Assembly: GCA_001600875.1 (NCBI GenBank)
Contig: BCLD01000016.1
Span: forward strand, 317,067-381,066
From: Solicoccozyma terricola
Taxonomy: Eukaryota; Basidiomycota; Tremellomycetes; Filobasidiales; Piskurozymaceae
Length of the DNA: 64,000 bases
Direction: 5' to 3'
The notes under the pieces were generated by a model. It was not told the DNA's origin and did no database searches. It worked only from the letters and a program-made list of their open reading frames with translations. The translations under genes were made by a program, and so were the position numbers. Shown here piece after piece: positions 35,186 to 47,400 of this stretch (position 1 is its first letter; each line of letters opens with the position of its first letter).

Positions 35186-37284
35186 ATGAACTCCATCCGA
35201 GCTGCAAGGCAAGCAGCAGCATCGGCACGACCCTCAATGTCTACCAGTGCAGCATCTACGTCCCAGAACACGGCTACCAGGAGACTGGCGCAGATCGGGC
35301 AACATATGATGGCTTCTTCGTCTGCGAAGAAGGATGCCAGTCATGGTCATGCGTTGGAGGTGAGGATGATGGAGTGGAGCAATTGGCTGTCACTGGTCGA
35401 TGCTGATGACGGGGGGATTTTGTTATTTTCGACACAGGCCACCGTGCTCTTTGAAAGCAATCTGTCATCCAGGACCTACAAGCTGAACAGGCCGAAGAAG
35501 CTGAACTCGTTGAACAGGGATATGGTTTCACTGCTTCGACCGAAGATTGATGTAGGTTGGATGGAGGACATCGCTGGTGTACCCAGACACCAGTCGTTTT
35601 TAACAGTGAATTATCACCGTAAACAGGCTTGGGCAGAATCAGACTTGTGCAAGGTCATCATTGGCACTGGTGGTACCAGGCCGTTCTGTGCTGGTGGAGA
35701 TGTCGCCGGTGAGTGTGGGCTTTCTGCGCTGCTGCTGCTACTGTCCGTGCTGACACGTTTTATCATCACTCCGCTTTTCACACAGATATCGTCAAGCTCG
35801 CAGAAGCAGGTAACGTTGTAGATGCCGTCACATACTTCAAGGATGAATTCGAGCTCGATTTTGCTCTTGCTCGACTCAACAAGCCATATGTTGTGATCAT
35901 GGAAGGTTTCACCATGGGTGGTGGTGCAGGTCTGGCTTATCCTGCTCCGTTGAGAGTAGCGACAAGTACTACGGAATTCGCAATGCCGGAAACCAAGATT
36001 GGATTTTCACCAGATGTAGGATCGAATTATTATCTGGCGCAATTGGATGGTTATATTGGAGCTTGGATGGCGGTCACCGCTCAATCGATCTATGGTCGAG
36101 CAGTCTAGTGAGTAGGGCTGGCTTCAAGGCAAAAGTCACACCTACCCACCCACCCCCCCCCTCCTCCCACCCTGACGCGGTTTTCCCACTCACCGTTATC
36201 GTCTCTTTACTTTCCCACAGCGAACTCGGTCTCGCATCACACTACGTCCCACAACCATCCCTCGCAGGACTCGTAGCTTCAATCCAACAATTCTCCGAAC
36301 CTACTCTTCCTCGTCTCGCTTCTCTCATCTCGAGCTACGCAGCTCCACCACCATCACCAGCAGCTCGCTCTGCACCTTCATCCAAAGCGAATCCAGACGC
36401 TCCAACCAACTTTGTCGGACCGATCAGGGTGCTTCTTGACAAGGCATTCGGTCAGGATACCGTTGAGAAGATCGTGGCTGAATTGGAGAAGGCTGTGGTG
36501 AATGAATCAACGGAGGAGAATGTCAAGGTTTGGGCGAAAGAGCAATTGGAGCAGATTAGTCAGAGGAGTCCAACAGGTATGAAGGTTGCATTGAAGGGAT
36601 ATAGGAAGGCGAGGGAGTTGAGGCAGTTGAAGGCGGTTATGAATAATGATTTGGCGATGGTTACGGCGTACTTGGTGAGTGAGGGTGGTGGGGATTTAAT
36701 AATGGGACCGCGCTATAGCTGAAATTCCGCCGCCCGTCCCTTCCTCCCTTCCTTCCTCCCCCCCCCCTCCCCCTCCCCCCCAGTCACCGGCCACTACCGA
36801 GATGATCACCGGTATCAACCACGTCCTCATAAAACGATCAAAGGGTCAAGCCGTGTGGACTCCATCAACTCTCAATGATCCCGCCATTTCCGAGTCCAAG
36901 ATCGAGGAGATCTGGTTTGATCGCACCCAACCCATTGCGAAGAACGCACCGGAGATAACTATCCCTGGTGGTACTCCATCCGGTCCAAAAGCCGCTGATT
37001 CAACATGGGGTGTCTTCCGTGCATGGGGTCTTCCATCCGAGGAGACTGTAAAGGAGTACGTCCAAGGGTCAGCCAAGACGTCCGATGCATTTGCGATCAC
37101 TCAAGAGGAGCTCGAGGAGAGATTGATGGGTGATCTGGCGGCGAAGATCGATGTCAACTTGGAGGATCTGGGTCAATTCAAGGTGGGCGTGAGGGAGAAG
37201 GTCAAGGATGTTGTGGCGAGGAAATGCGAAGTGGTCAAGGAGGGTGACAAGGCGTATTTGAAGTGGAAGTCGGAGCGGAGGTAG
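35186..37284 (+). CDS. EHD3: 3-hydroxyisobutyryl-CoA hydrolase, mitochondrial
   Basis: Crotonase-fold hydrolase of valine catabolism: it converts 3-hydroxyisobutyryl-CoA to 3-hydroxyisobutyrate and CoA. It is a mitochondrial enzyme (HIBCH/Ehd3). Exons 35186-35359, 35438-35551, 35627-35708, 35786-36107, 36221-36674 and 36784-37284; 548 residues, in frame. The N terminus is rich in Ala, Ser and Arg without acidic residues, as in a mitochondrial presequence. Family blocks are RPFCAGGDV (oxyanion-hole loop), [12 protein letters not shown] and [19 protein letters not shown], which carries the Glu and Asp placed like the catalytic pair of the human enzyme. The C-terminal half ([24 protein letters not shown]) is the extension seen in fungal Ehd3. 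Two introns carry C-rich pyrimidine tracts just before the acceptor. Confidence 0.92.
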
Positions 37285-37530
37285 AGAGATTGTGGAAAAA
37301 TTGACTCGGAAAATAAGATGTACTGCCACCTCTACTCATGGAATGCACTCGGAACAAGAGACTCCTGCGAGGATGACATGATGGGCAGTTGACCGGTTGA
37401 CATGGAGGATGGGATGGGATGGGATGGGATGTTGTCTGTTTGTTTACTTTTCGGGAAAAAAAAGTAAAGAGGAGTCCGCAACGGTTGAAGTGACGGATGG
37501 ACTGCATCACCGGCTTTCATCCACAACACC

Positions 37531-39850
37531 ATGCATACCTTGCCCCATAGTCACCTCCCGACCATACCACATCTACTCCGCCGCTCTGTTACCCGTTCCC
37601 CTCGTCTTTTCCGCTCAATCAACGCTCTAGCAACCACGAGCTTCAAGCCATACTATGTGACCACTCCCATCTTCTACGTCAATGCAGGTAAAGCAGCTTC
37701 TGCCAGATCACAGGTAGTCTCCCCTCTTCTAATTACTGACTTGGGGGGGGAGATACCGTTTCTTAGCTCCTCATATAGGTCATCTACACTCTCTCCTCCT
37801 CACAGACGTCTTGGCGCGGTACTCTCGGTTGAGAAATCCAGATCGGGAGGTCAAGTTCGCAACAGGAACAGATGAACATGGTTTGAAGATTCAACAAGTC
37901 GCAAAGGCGAATGGAAAGGATCCAAAATTGTTCTGTGATGAGATTAGTCAGAGATTCAAGGTTGGTTGACTGAGTGATTTGGATGGGCCGGGGGCGTCGT
38001 GAAGGTATCCGTGATATGAAAGCCAAGTTCTCTAATGGAACCGCACGCACATTGGACATTCGTAGGATTTAACGAGAATCGCAAATTCTAGTCATACACG
38101 ATTCATAAGAACGACAGATCCTGCTCATCGAATAGCAGTACAAGATTTCTGGGCGAGTCTCTATCTATTCTTCTGGGTTGTTTGTAGATGCGACACAGCT
38201 CAGCCTAATCAAACTAAATCCATCCACAGAATCGTATCAACCAAGCTGGATTCATATACAAGGGCTCCCATTCAGGATGGTACGCAATCTCCGATGAATG
38301 CTACTATACTGAATCACAAATAGAAGATCGAACGTCTCTTATAACTGGGGAAAAGGAAAAAGTGGCGATTGAGAGTGGATCAATCGTTGAATGGACAGAG
38401 GAGGAGAATTATAAATTCAGATTGAGCGAATTTACAGACAAGTTGATTGAATGGTTGGAGGCTGATCCACATGGTGAGTTGACTATTTGTCTTTTGCCTT
38501 GCCTTGCTTTTTTTTTCTTTTGGATCCCAAAAAATCTCACTCGCTCATATTCATGTCTCTCCGTCTCTCCTTCTCAGCTGTTCATCCACCCACCCAACAC
38601 TCTACGCTTCTCAATCAATTAAAATCACAACCACTCGCTGATCTCTCCATATCCCGACCTCGATCTCGACTCACTTGGGGAATTCCAGTCCCGAATGATG
38701 AAGAGCATACGATCTATGTCTGGGTCGATGCGTTGACTAATTATTTGACAGTTTTGGGGTATCCATGGGAAGGGGGAGTGATGGGAGTGGAAGATGGATG
38801 GCCGGTTGATGTTCACGTAGTAGGAAAGGATATTCTTCGGTGAGTTGACTCGAAAATTGAGCTGGAGCATCAACCACGTTCTGTCTTTTTTAACAGTCAA
38901 ATGAGAAAATACCAGATTCCATGCAATATACTGGCCAGCATTGTTAATAGCAGCTGGACTCCCACCACCTCGTCAAGTACTCACACATGCACATTGGACG
39001 ATGAATAAATCGAAAATGTCAAAATCAAAAGGAAACGTAGCGGATCCGTTCGAGGCGATTGAAAAGCTGGGTGTAGATGTTGTTCGATGGTATTTGATGA
39101 GAGTCGGAGGAAGTTTACCGGTTGATGCAGGTGAGTAGAAGAGGAATTGTCTGTGCTTGTGTTCCTTTCCCCGTCCATTGCTGAGTTTGTGGGTCCTATG
39201 AAATGAAACAACAGATTACTCTCCGAGCGAACTGCAGGCACATCATCGGATCTTGGCGACACAGATGGGTAATCTACTCTCCCGAATTTCATCACCAAAG
39301 CTACAGAAGCGGTTCATCGCTGCTGTAGATGATGCAAAGTCGACGGTTATCGAGCCTGCAGAGGAGGATGCGAAGATTGCAGAGATGTTGGGTAGTATTA
39401 GGGATCGGATGGAGGTGAGGATGAAGAAACTGGAGGTCTCTAGAGCTTTGGAAGAGGTGATGGATCTGGTGGTCGAGGTAGGTGGTGTGACAGCGCGGAA
39501 TGCAACTTGTCTCGTGCAGGATGCTGAAATTGGCTCGTGTACAGGCAAACAAGCTTCTGACAGTGCTCGAACCGTGGAAAGCAACGGTGTCTCCCTCCAA
39601 CCTGATTCGAGGCATAGCGTACTCTCACGAGGCCCTGAGAGTAGCAGGTATCCTTCTTCAACCAATCATGCCAGACAAAACATCCGAATTACTCTCGCGA
39701 CTAGGAGTGTCAGATGCCGAGCGGGCTTGGGACGTGGTAGGAAAGTCCGTACTAGATGCGAGAGTGGTGGTGGACAGAATGAAGCTGGCGAAGGTGGCCA
39801 AGGAGCCGTTGTTTCCCCTGCCATCAGCAGCAGAAGCAGAAGCAGCATAG
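37531..39850 (+). CDS. MSM1: Methionyl-tRNA synthetase, mitochondrial type
   Basis: Class I aminoacyl-tRNA synthetase charging tRNA-Met, by length and type the organellar enzyme. Exons 37531-37687, 37767-37960, 38066-38152, 38230-38473, 38578-38839, 38916-39130, 39215-39477 and 39545-39850; 575 residues, in frame. A basic N terminus free of acidic residues (about 40 residues) fits a mitochondrial presequence and leads into YYVTTPIFYVNAAP. The HIGH motif is at residues 55-58 and the KMSKS motif at about 348-352. ATGTDEHGLKIQ, GWYAISDECYYTE, YVWVDALTNYLT and VGKDILRFHAIYWPA are further family blocks. The C-terminal anticodon-binding domain ends with LLQPIMPDKTSELL. There is no Zn-knuckle Cys set or C-terminal EMAP domain. 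The third intron starts with GC (38153) instead of GT. Confidence 0.93.
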
Positions 39851-40029
39851 AGTGTGTCGAGGAATCCCNGGGGGGGGGGGGGGGGTGACGGTTGTAATGC
39901 TAATGGCGGATTGTCACTTTTTGTGTTTGATTGTTTTGAATGCGGGGCCCCGAGATCCCGATCGATCGATCGATTCGGTCGGATGGTAAGATGACATGCG
40001 GTGGTGCCTATGCCACTCCACCATCTACC
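39851..40029. other. Short intergenic stretch with poly-G and an ambiguous base
   Basis: Contains an n at 39869 followed by a G run of about 15, and a GATC repeat at about 39959-39972. No gene is seen. Confidence 0.5.
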
Positions 40030-41264
40030 ATGGCATCCAACCTACCTCCTATACTGCAGGCTACGGCCGGTGCGACAGGATAAGCCATCTTGACAGCATC
40101 CACATGCATCGGTTCGATCGACACCTGACTTTGGTGCTTGGGTAGTTCCGCCGTGGCCAATGCGGTGGTGTATCCTCTAGATCTTGTAACAACGCGAATG
40201 CAGACATCTCGTGGAGATGCAGTGAAGGATCGAAAAGGTGAGAAGGCCGGAATGCATTCAATACTTTGCTTCACTCATCACAGTCTAGATACTAGGTTCC
40301 AATCCAATCGCCATCCTGCTCAAGCTAGTCAAGCAACGCGGTCTGGCGTCACTTTACGGACGCCTCGCTGCAGATACCATCTCGACCGTCACATCCAACT
40401 TCCTGTATTACTACCTGTGGTCTCTCGGACGTAAGGTCCTTGCGATTCGTCACAGTCGGCGCCTAAGAAAATCCGTAACATCACAAAGTCAAACTCTCAG
40501 TGCATGGGAAGAGCTTAGCGTTGGGTTTTTGGCCGGCGTCTTGAGCAAGGGCATTACTTTACCCGCTTCAAATATCTCCGTACGACAACAAGCGGGGAAG
40601 GGGAGTGGAGAGGGTACAGAATGCGGTATGATATCTACTGCTGGACAGATGCTGGATGAAGACGGGATCAAGGTCTTTTGGGCAGGTGAACAAAAGGCTC
40701 TAGAGTGTTTAATTATCGGACGGCCCTGATGGTTTGGCAAAGGACAGGTCTCGCTCCATCGATACCATTGGCTCTTATGCCCTCATTGAGTCTATACATC
40801 GATCAACTTTTGCTAAGGCTACTCGTTCCCAGGAGTAAACGGGCTCATCCACCCGGTGCTATCACGTTTGCACTTGGAGCGTTGTCCAATGCACTAGGTA
40901 AGTCCCCCTTTGCTCTGCATTCCATCCTCACTCCTCATATGGCCTCCGTTCGTCAGCGATTTTGCCATTATACCCTCTTCTCCTCTTGAAGACACTGTCG
41001 CAGTCCCGAGCATCCTCCGTGGATCGTCAAGATGGGATACTGCAAAGAGCCAAGCGTATCATTCATGCTCAAGGTATCTTGGGCTTGTATAAAGGTATAG
41101 AGGGACAGCTCTTGAAGGCGCTCGTTCAGCAAGGGGTCACGCTGTTGATCAAGCAAAGGTGAGTATGCTGGCAAGATCTCTCAAGTTGAAAGTACAGCTG
41201 ATATCCCTCCGGTAGAGTCGAGGACTCTGTCGTCCTCGCTTATCGAAGGAATCGCGGCGGCTGA
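40030..41264 (+). CDS. Mitochondrial-carrier-family transporter (peroxisomal adenine-nucleotide type likely); frame break
   Basis: Six-helix carrier of the SLC25 family. The first repeat has the signature YPLDLVTTRMQ (PxD/ExxT/R type) after ANAVV. Later blocks are SNPIAILLKLVKQRGLASLYGRL, TSNFLYYYLW, a second-repeat region with DEDGIKVFWAG, and the third repeat YPLLLLKT with AQGILGLYKGIEGQLL. The pattern resembles Pmp47/Ant1, the peroxisomal ATP carriers, but the substrate is uncertain. Working exons: 40030-40079, 40146-40237, 40296-40897, 40957-41158 and 41216-41264; about 331 residues. Two irregularities exist. The first intron appears to start with ATAAGC rather than GTAAGC. At the AAAA run at 40692-40695 the frame shifts by one base; one extra A would restore a continuous reading. 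It may be a sequence error or an inactivated copy. Confidence 0.72.
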
Positions 41265-41413
41265 GAAGACAGTGTATGCGGATAATGATTGTACAATATG
41301 GACGATACAGGTGTTGTCAAAGAAGAACGACCCGGAATCACTCATTATCAGTCGTACATGTCGTGCAGTCGTGAAGATCGTCACAGAGCCAAATGGGCAG
41401 TGTCCTTACATCA

Positions 41414-44400
41414 TTACCACGCTAACAGCGTCTGGCTGGCGTATTCACCAGCCAATTCGAGGCCATGGTAGTCAGTGACTGTTGGGAACAGGAGATCAGT
41501 CGGTGCATGGGAAATGTATGACGTCGGCCTGAGTGAGAGACTCACTGCTCAATATCCCTTGCAACTTCCTCCTAAGATCAAACTTGTTCACCGTTCCGCG
41601 GAAGGCTCCGCCACAAGTACATGTGGGCGACAAGTTGTCAGTTTTTATCTGCGAGCATTTGAGACAGGCCAGCTAGAGGGTTCAAAGAGATATCAGAATA
41701 TGACGGCCGACGTCGAGACACTTCATGCTCACATCTTGCAGTTGATATGCCGCCCTCATCCTCGTGACCTGCTCTACTAAAGGTCCCTCAATCTGGCTAC
41801 GATCGTATTCGTGCAGGCACATCTGAAGGCGAGATGTTAGCAAATGACACACACTTCACAACGACAGCTTTCTCACCTGACAAGCCCAGGTCTGGCGATT
41901 GGGCGGCTTGATGACCGTCGTCTTTTTAACTGTCTCCACGAGAGGCAACCTGTCCGGATCCCGACAAAGATCCACGTTACGGCACTCGTAGCAGTGATCA
42001 CAAATCACCATCGGCAGGATAAGCGCATCGCAGGGGTTGCGGAAGGCGGCCTCCTCAGAGAACTCGCGGACGCCACAGAGGTCGAGTAGATTACGCTTGA
42101 GGATTTGAACCTCGGTTTGCATCTCCTTGGCGAGCGAGAAAACCTGACAAACCATCTTGACGAACTCGAGGGTAGGATTCGTGAGACTCAGATGCGAGCC
42201 AGGAAGGTTGGGGAATTCGAGCAGTTCCGCGTCATCCGGGTTTGTTGCCGACGCAGCCTGTCGGTGCTTCAGCTTTGCGACCACGGAGAGTAGTTTGCGT
42301 GTCAGGCTGTGGGAGATACTGGCTTGCGCGGCGTTCAGCTCTTTTTGCTTTGCCGGATTGATCTCAACGGCGTCGGGAGTTGCAGTGCCGGCGTTGATGT
42401 TGTGAATCGCTCGCAGTGGAGTACGCCCATCGGTAGACTTACACTTCGCCCTATACATCTCCCAGATAAAGTTGCCAACTTGCGCTTCGAAGAGGTGTTG
42501 GATGCCGGGAGGAAGGTAAGCCTGGATGTTCCAGTCCATGGTTATAGTCTGGTCCTGCTGCGAGGGTTCGGCCTTATCGCTGGCAGACTCGGGCGACACC
42601 TTGATGCCGCCGAAGTTGGCTACATCCATCCAAGCAAGGTAGTTCCAGTAGTTGGTGACCTCGAAGGACATGTCTTGGAAGAGCTCGCGAGACGTAGCAG
42701 CGGAAACGAGGTATTGGGCAAACGCATGTGCGCTACGTGCCTCTGGTTTCGAAGTCAATAGGAAGATCCGATTGAAGTCGGCGTATATGACCTGCGTGCC
42801 GAGTCGCTTGAATTCGCCTAGCAGCTGAAGGAAGACCTTGCGCATGAGACCGAAAAGGAATCGCTGGAGTGCGGGGTCGTACATGTACGACGAGGATGAA
42901 CTGAGCCAACGCCAGAAATTGTTGACAACGAGCTCTGGTGCTCCCGTCTTGATCTTGCCGGCGTGACAGCGCACCTGGTCCGTCCACCACGAGCGGATCA
43001 TGCTCTTGAGTATGGCGAAAGTTTGAGTGGACAGAACGGCGTCACCGAGCATGGCCGCCGAATGAGCTGAGCCCTTTGCGTATTCGTCGAGGTTGTGGGA
43101 GGATGAGTCGAATGCCATCGATCCCGAGCCACTGCCTTCCATCTCGTTGACGATGGCGGACTGGAGGATCGAGTTGATGGCGAGGTCCGAGACGGAAATT
43201 TCAAGGACTGCGCTGGTATAGCACCCTCGGACAGATATCTGAGGCGAAGACTTGTCCTCATTGAGGGAGAAGCCGTTGGCGTCCTGCTCTTGTCCGCCGA
43301 GATCTGGGCGAGAATCAATGGACCACCACAGGACCATGTCTTGGCGTTGAAGACGTCGTGCAAAGTCGATATCGGCGACGAAGGTGCCAAAATCAGTTGT
43401 GGTGTTTCCAAGAGGCACATCATAGTGAGCGGCGTATTCCATTCGCTGATGTAGCCAAGAGGCCATGCCGAGATACCGTTTGATCATCTGCGCGGTAGTG
43501 TCCACAACCCACATGATGGCTGAAGTTTCCGTTTCAACAGGGGCTGGCGACATGATGACCGGGAGATCCGTAAACGAGTTTGACTTCTGAACAAAGTGAG
43601 CGTAGTCGAGCGGGGAGTGCACAACTAGGACCGTTGGACCTCGTCGTTGTTGCGTAAGCTCCTTTGCGATGGCTTTCACTGCCGCAGCGTCGTTGCCGTG
43701 ATAGCTCACGTCAAAAGTCAAGCTGTCGGGGTACTGATAGAAGCCCTCGTCGACGCGGTGTTGTTGCATCCTGTCCATGCCCTCGCGGTACCAGCGCGCA
43801 GGGTTCGGAACCTGCGGACGATTTCTTGCAGCATCGACGTAGAAGACTCTCGCAACACTGCCTGGTAAGAACAAGCCGTATAATTGACGGCCGCTGATGG
43901 TGGCGTGGAAGAGGTAGAGGTAGCGGATACCAATGCCTCCGTTCAAGTATTTTCGACTGCTGATGGACGGACCAGCGGCTTCGAGGTCTCCCAGGGTAAA
44001 GCCGCGGTCAAGGCCACGATTCAGCCCCCCTGCGGTGCCAGATTTGATTGCGCATGTGGTTCCGAACTGCAGAAGTGCTCGGACATGAAGCGGGACCTGC
44101 GAAACATCTGTCAGCGAGGCTCTCGTAGGCATGCACATAGACTCACCTGCAACTCGTAGGCCCCATCTACATTCGGATTATTGATGAGGTCGGAGAAATG
44201 GGACTCGGCGTCCACAAACACCTGTTCGTCGACGGTGACCCGATACAAGTGACGGCATGGGTGATTGCGAGGTAAAGTGCGAACGATAGGAACGGCTTCG
44301 TAGTTGTGATTGAAGGTGATTGGCTTAGGGGCTTCCTTGAAGTTGAGATAAAATTCTCGGGGTATTCGCAGCTTGACACTTTGGAACGAGTTGTCAATTG

Positions 44401-47400
44401 CGAGCCACATTTTGTACTCTCCTGGTCTGGCCGTTGGAGAGATTTGTATGACGTCCCATTGTCGTGATGACATGCCGAAGGATTGTTGGCGGAGGACGGC
44501 GGAGATGCTCCCTTGCATTGGGCGAGTCGGGGCTATCGCTGACTTGCCTTGTTTGGATCGGAGTGCTCTTTGCCGTCTCCACAACTTCTTCGTTACCCGG
44601 AGCCAGCCTGGGTAATCTTCGCAGGGGTCGGGGGCGATTTCCTCGACCTCGGGCTCCTCGATCATAGCCCTCTTGCGGCTGACGGTGGCGACGCGCTTGC
44701 CGTACTTGCTGATCTTGGCGGACAAGCCAAAGTCTTCGAGGTCTTCGCCCTGGGCGGGTGCTTGTTTGAGGGCAGAGAACATGTCGGTAAGCTTATGTTG
44801 CTGGAACTTGTCCTCTTTGGCCGCTACTCTTTTGAACAGCCAATCCGGGTGCCGTACTCGAGGAACGGGATTGGAGACTTTTTGTAGGGCGGCGGGGATC
44901 GTGATCAGCTTTTGGATGACGGAACCGAGACGTTCCTCGTAGTAGTTCCAGTCGAGGATACTTCGCAAATCGAAATCGGTGAGAGCGCCATCCTTGAGCC
45001 ATTTTCTCAAGTAGTGTCGTTTCACGCCGTCCTCGGCGGTAAAGATAGCAACGGGGACGGCTCGCTCGGTGACGGGAGCTCCCATCGGTTTGGCGGAAAT
45101 GATGAATTTGCATGCCAGTCCCTTGTCCTTGACCATCTGCTCGCCAAGGAATTCTGCGAGACGTTTGGCGGTGCTGATGGAGGTGGACTTTTGGCTGCCG
45201 TACTCTGCCAACGTCTTCGACATACTCCTGTTCTCGGCGATAAGTTCAACGAGCTCGTCGTCATGGAGACTCGACGCTCGACTCTGCAGTATATCCAGCC
45301 ACTGATTGGCGACCTCAGCGACAGCAGCGTAGCACTCTTCCGTCGTGGTACCCAGCAGAAACTTGTCAAAGATCTGAGACTGGAAGATTTTGATGAGTTG
45401 GAGTTCGCCACGACGCTTGACCTCGAACCCTTTGAGCTCGGCAAGCGTGTTATCATGATTGAAGACGGCGTAGCGCTTTTTGAGCAGCTTATCTTCCTCC
45501 TTGGAAGACGGTAGGATCATGGCTTTGTACGGTCCATCCAGCTCGAAGAAGATACTATTCTCTTTACGGACCTCGTAGCGTCCGGAAGTCTTGTCAACTA
45601 GGTCGTGGTATTGCTCGTTGGTAAATTGGGCGTGGACAAGATGGTTCAGCATCGTGCAAGGATACGAGATGCCGAATTTCTTGCCGTTCTTGAGCTTGAA
45701 GGTGAAGTCCTCGGGGAACACGCCAGGAAGCATACACCAAATTCCATCCGTATCGAGTTCGAGAGGTCGGCCGATCTGCTCCACGAGCTGCCTGGCCATT
45801 TGGATGATCTTGGCGCCGGTCAAACAGGTGATGCCCGCCATCTCCATCGAATACCATCTAGCGCCCTTCCTCATGACATAGCCGTAGAACGAATTGAGAA
45901 TGCACTTGTGGGCTAGTTGAAGGGAGTCGTACAACACGATCATCTTCTTCGCCTCATCCACTTCGCCAATCGACGAGTTGGCTGAGACGGCGGTGTCGAG
46001 ATTCTTCTTCCATGTCTTGTGCAGTCCCTTGTACTCGTAGCGACGATCACGGAAGGCACGCACGGTGTCGATGTAAAAGGGGTTCTCGCGCTGACAGATG
46101 ATGGCCTCGCGTTCAACGACCTTGGTCTCGTGAGTCTTGCGGTAGACCTTGCGGGAGTAATCGCCGAGACGTTTGTGGATGAGACCGGATTGTTCGGAGG
46201 GAGGCAGGTCCTGGAAGCGGCGTTTCGGCCCATTGGGGAACCGCGCTGGAAACATCTCCTGATCGAGAGCGTGCTTGACCATATTGTACTCGTCTCGCTT
46301 GGCGGGGAAGTAATCCCCGCGCCATGACCACATCATCTTGCGGTCACAGGTCTTGTCTGGGCGGTTGTAGTCGCAAACCGCGCATGCAGCCTCTTCTTTG
46401 ACCGAGTCGGGTTGGAGACGGTTTGACAACATGATGTTGGGGTACATTGCCGCGACATCGAGATGATATATGAGCGGCTTGTCTTGACGGAGGGGATTGT
46501 CACGCATGACTTCCAGGGCGGTTTGTATCTCAGCCTTGATCTCCTCGTAGTTTTCCACGTCGTCCAGTGATATCTTGCCCTCCTCTATCAAGCTGAATTT
46601 GAGAGCGGCGTCGAGGTCGTCGATGAGCTGAAGAAGGATGCATTAGCAGTGGCAGTGCAGAAGCCCATCTGTTTTACTCACACTCTGTATCGCAGATGGC
46701 ACAATTTTGAAATCCGTCGCAATGTCACTGCGGAACACTCCAGCTTCCAGCGCCTCGACGTGGCCACCCACATAGGTCTCGGCGGCAAGCAGGTGACCAT
46801 TGTACGTCGTACCGTGAGCATCCTCGTGTCTATTTGGCATGATGATGTTGCCTTGGTAGGCTTCGACCATCAATAATGTTTCGCAAAGTGTCCCACTACC
46901 CTTCCTGAGCACTTCATCTGGGTTGAGCGGGATAATATTGCAGAGTGAAAATACGAATGGGTGGACGTATTTCATGTATAGGTAGTAGGTTGCCACCGCA
47001 TCGGACACCGAATATTGAGCGAGAATGTGAGGTTGTTCGATGGCGTAGCTGAGCAGGGAAGGTCTTTAAGAACCCATTTGCTAGGGGAAGTAGCACGCCA
47101 CCACTCACGGTGTCATCAGTTCAGGATCCAGCTCGGCGGGATTGTATCCAAGCTTGGCCTTGGTGACTGCTTTCAGACCCTGGCTTCCTTGGGGAAGATA
47201 AGAATCTCGTTTCACCCATCTGCGTGGAGTTTCATCAGCTACAGCTCCTCTACCCGCGAGAACAACACCTCTTACCTAAAGCAATCCATGTGCGCACAAG
47301 TCCTACTCTTGTATTCGTCCTCCTTGTCTTTCATGAACCCAGTCTCCGCATACATGTTGATGCCATGTATCGTGGCTCTCGCCTCGACGAAAGGAAAATC

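Noticed and set aside
39253..39888. Long frame overlapping the methionyl-tRNA synthetase 3' half
   Set aside because: The first part is a true exon (39215-39477), but the frame then reads through an intron into non-coding phase; the real last exon is 39545-39850.
41856..46627. Possible viral or mobile-element polymerase
   Set aside because: The exonuclease and polymerase motifs, the Fe-S cysteines, the inactive second half, the two C-terminal cysteine modules and the 2273-residue length identify cellular Pol2.
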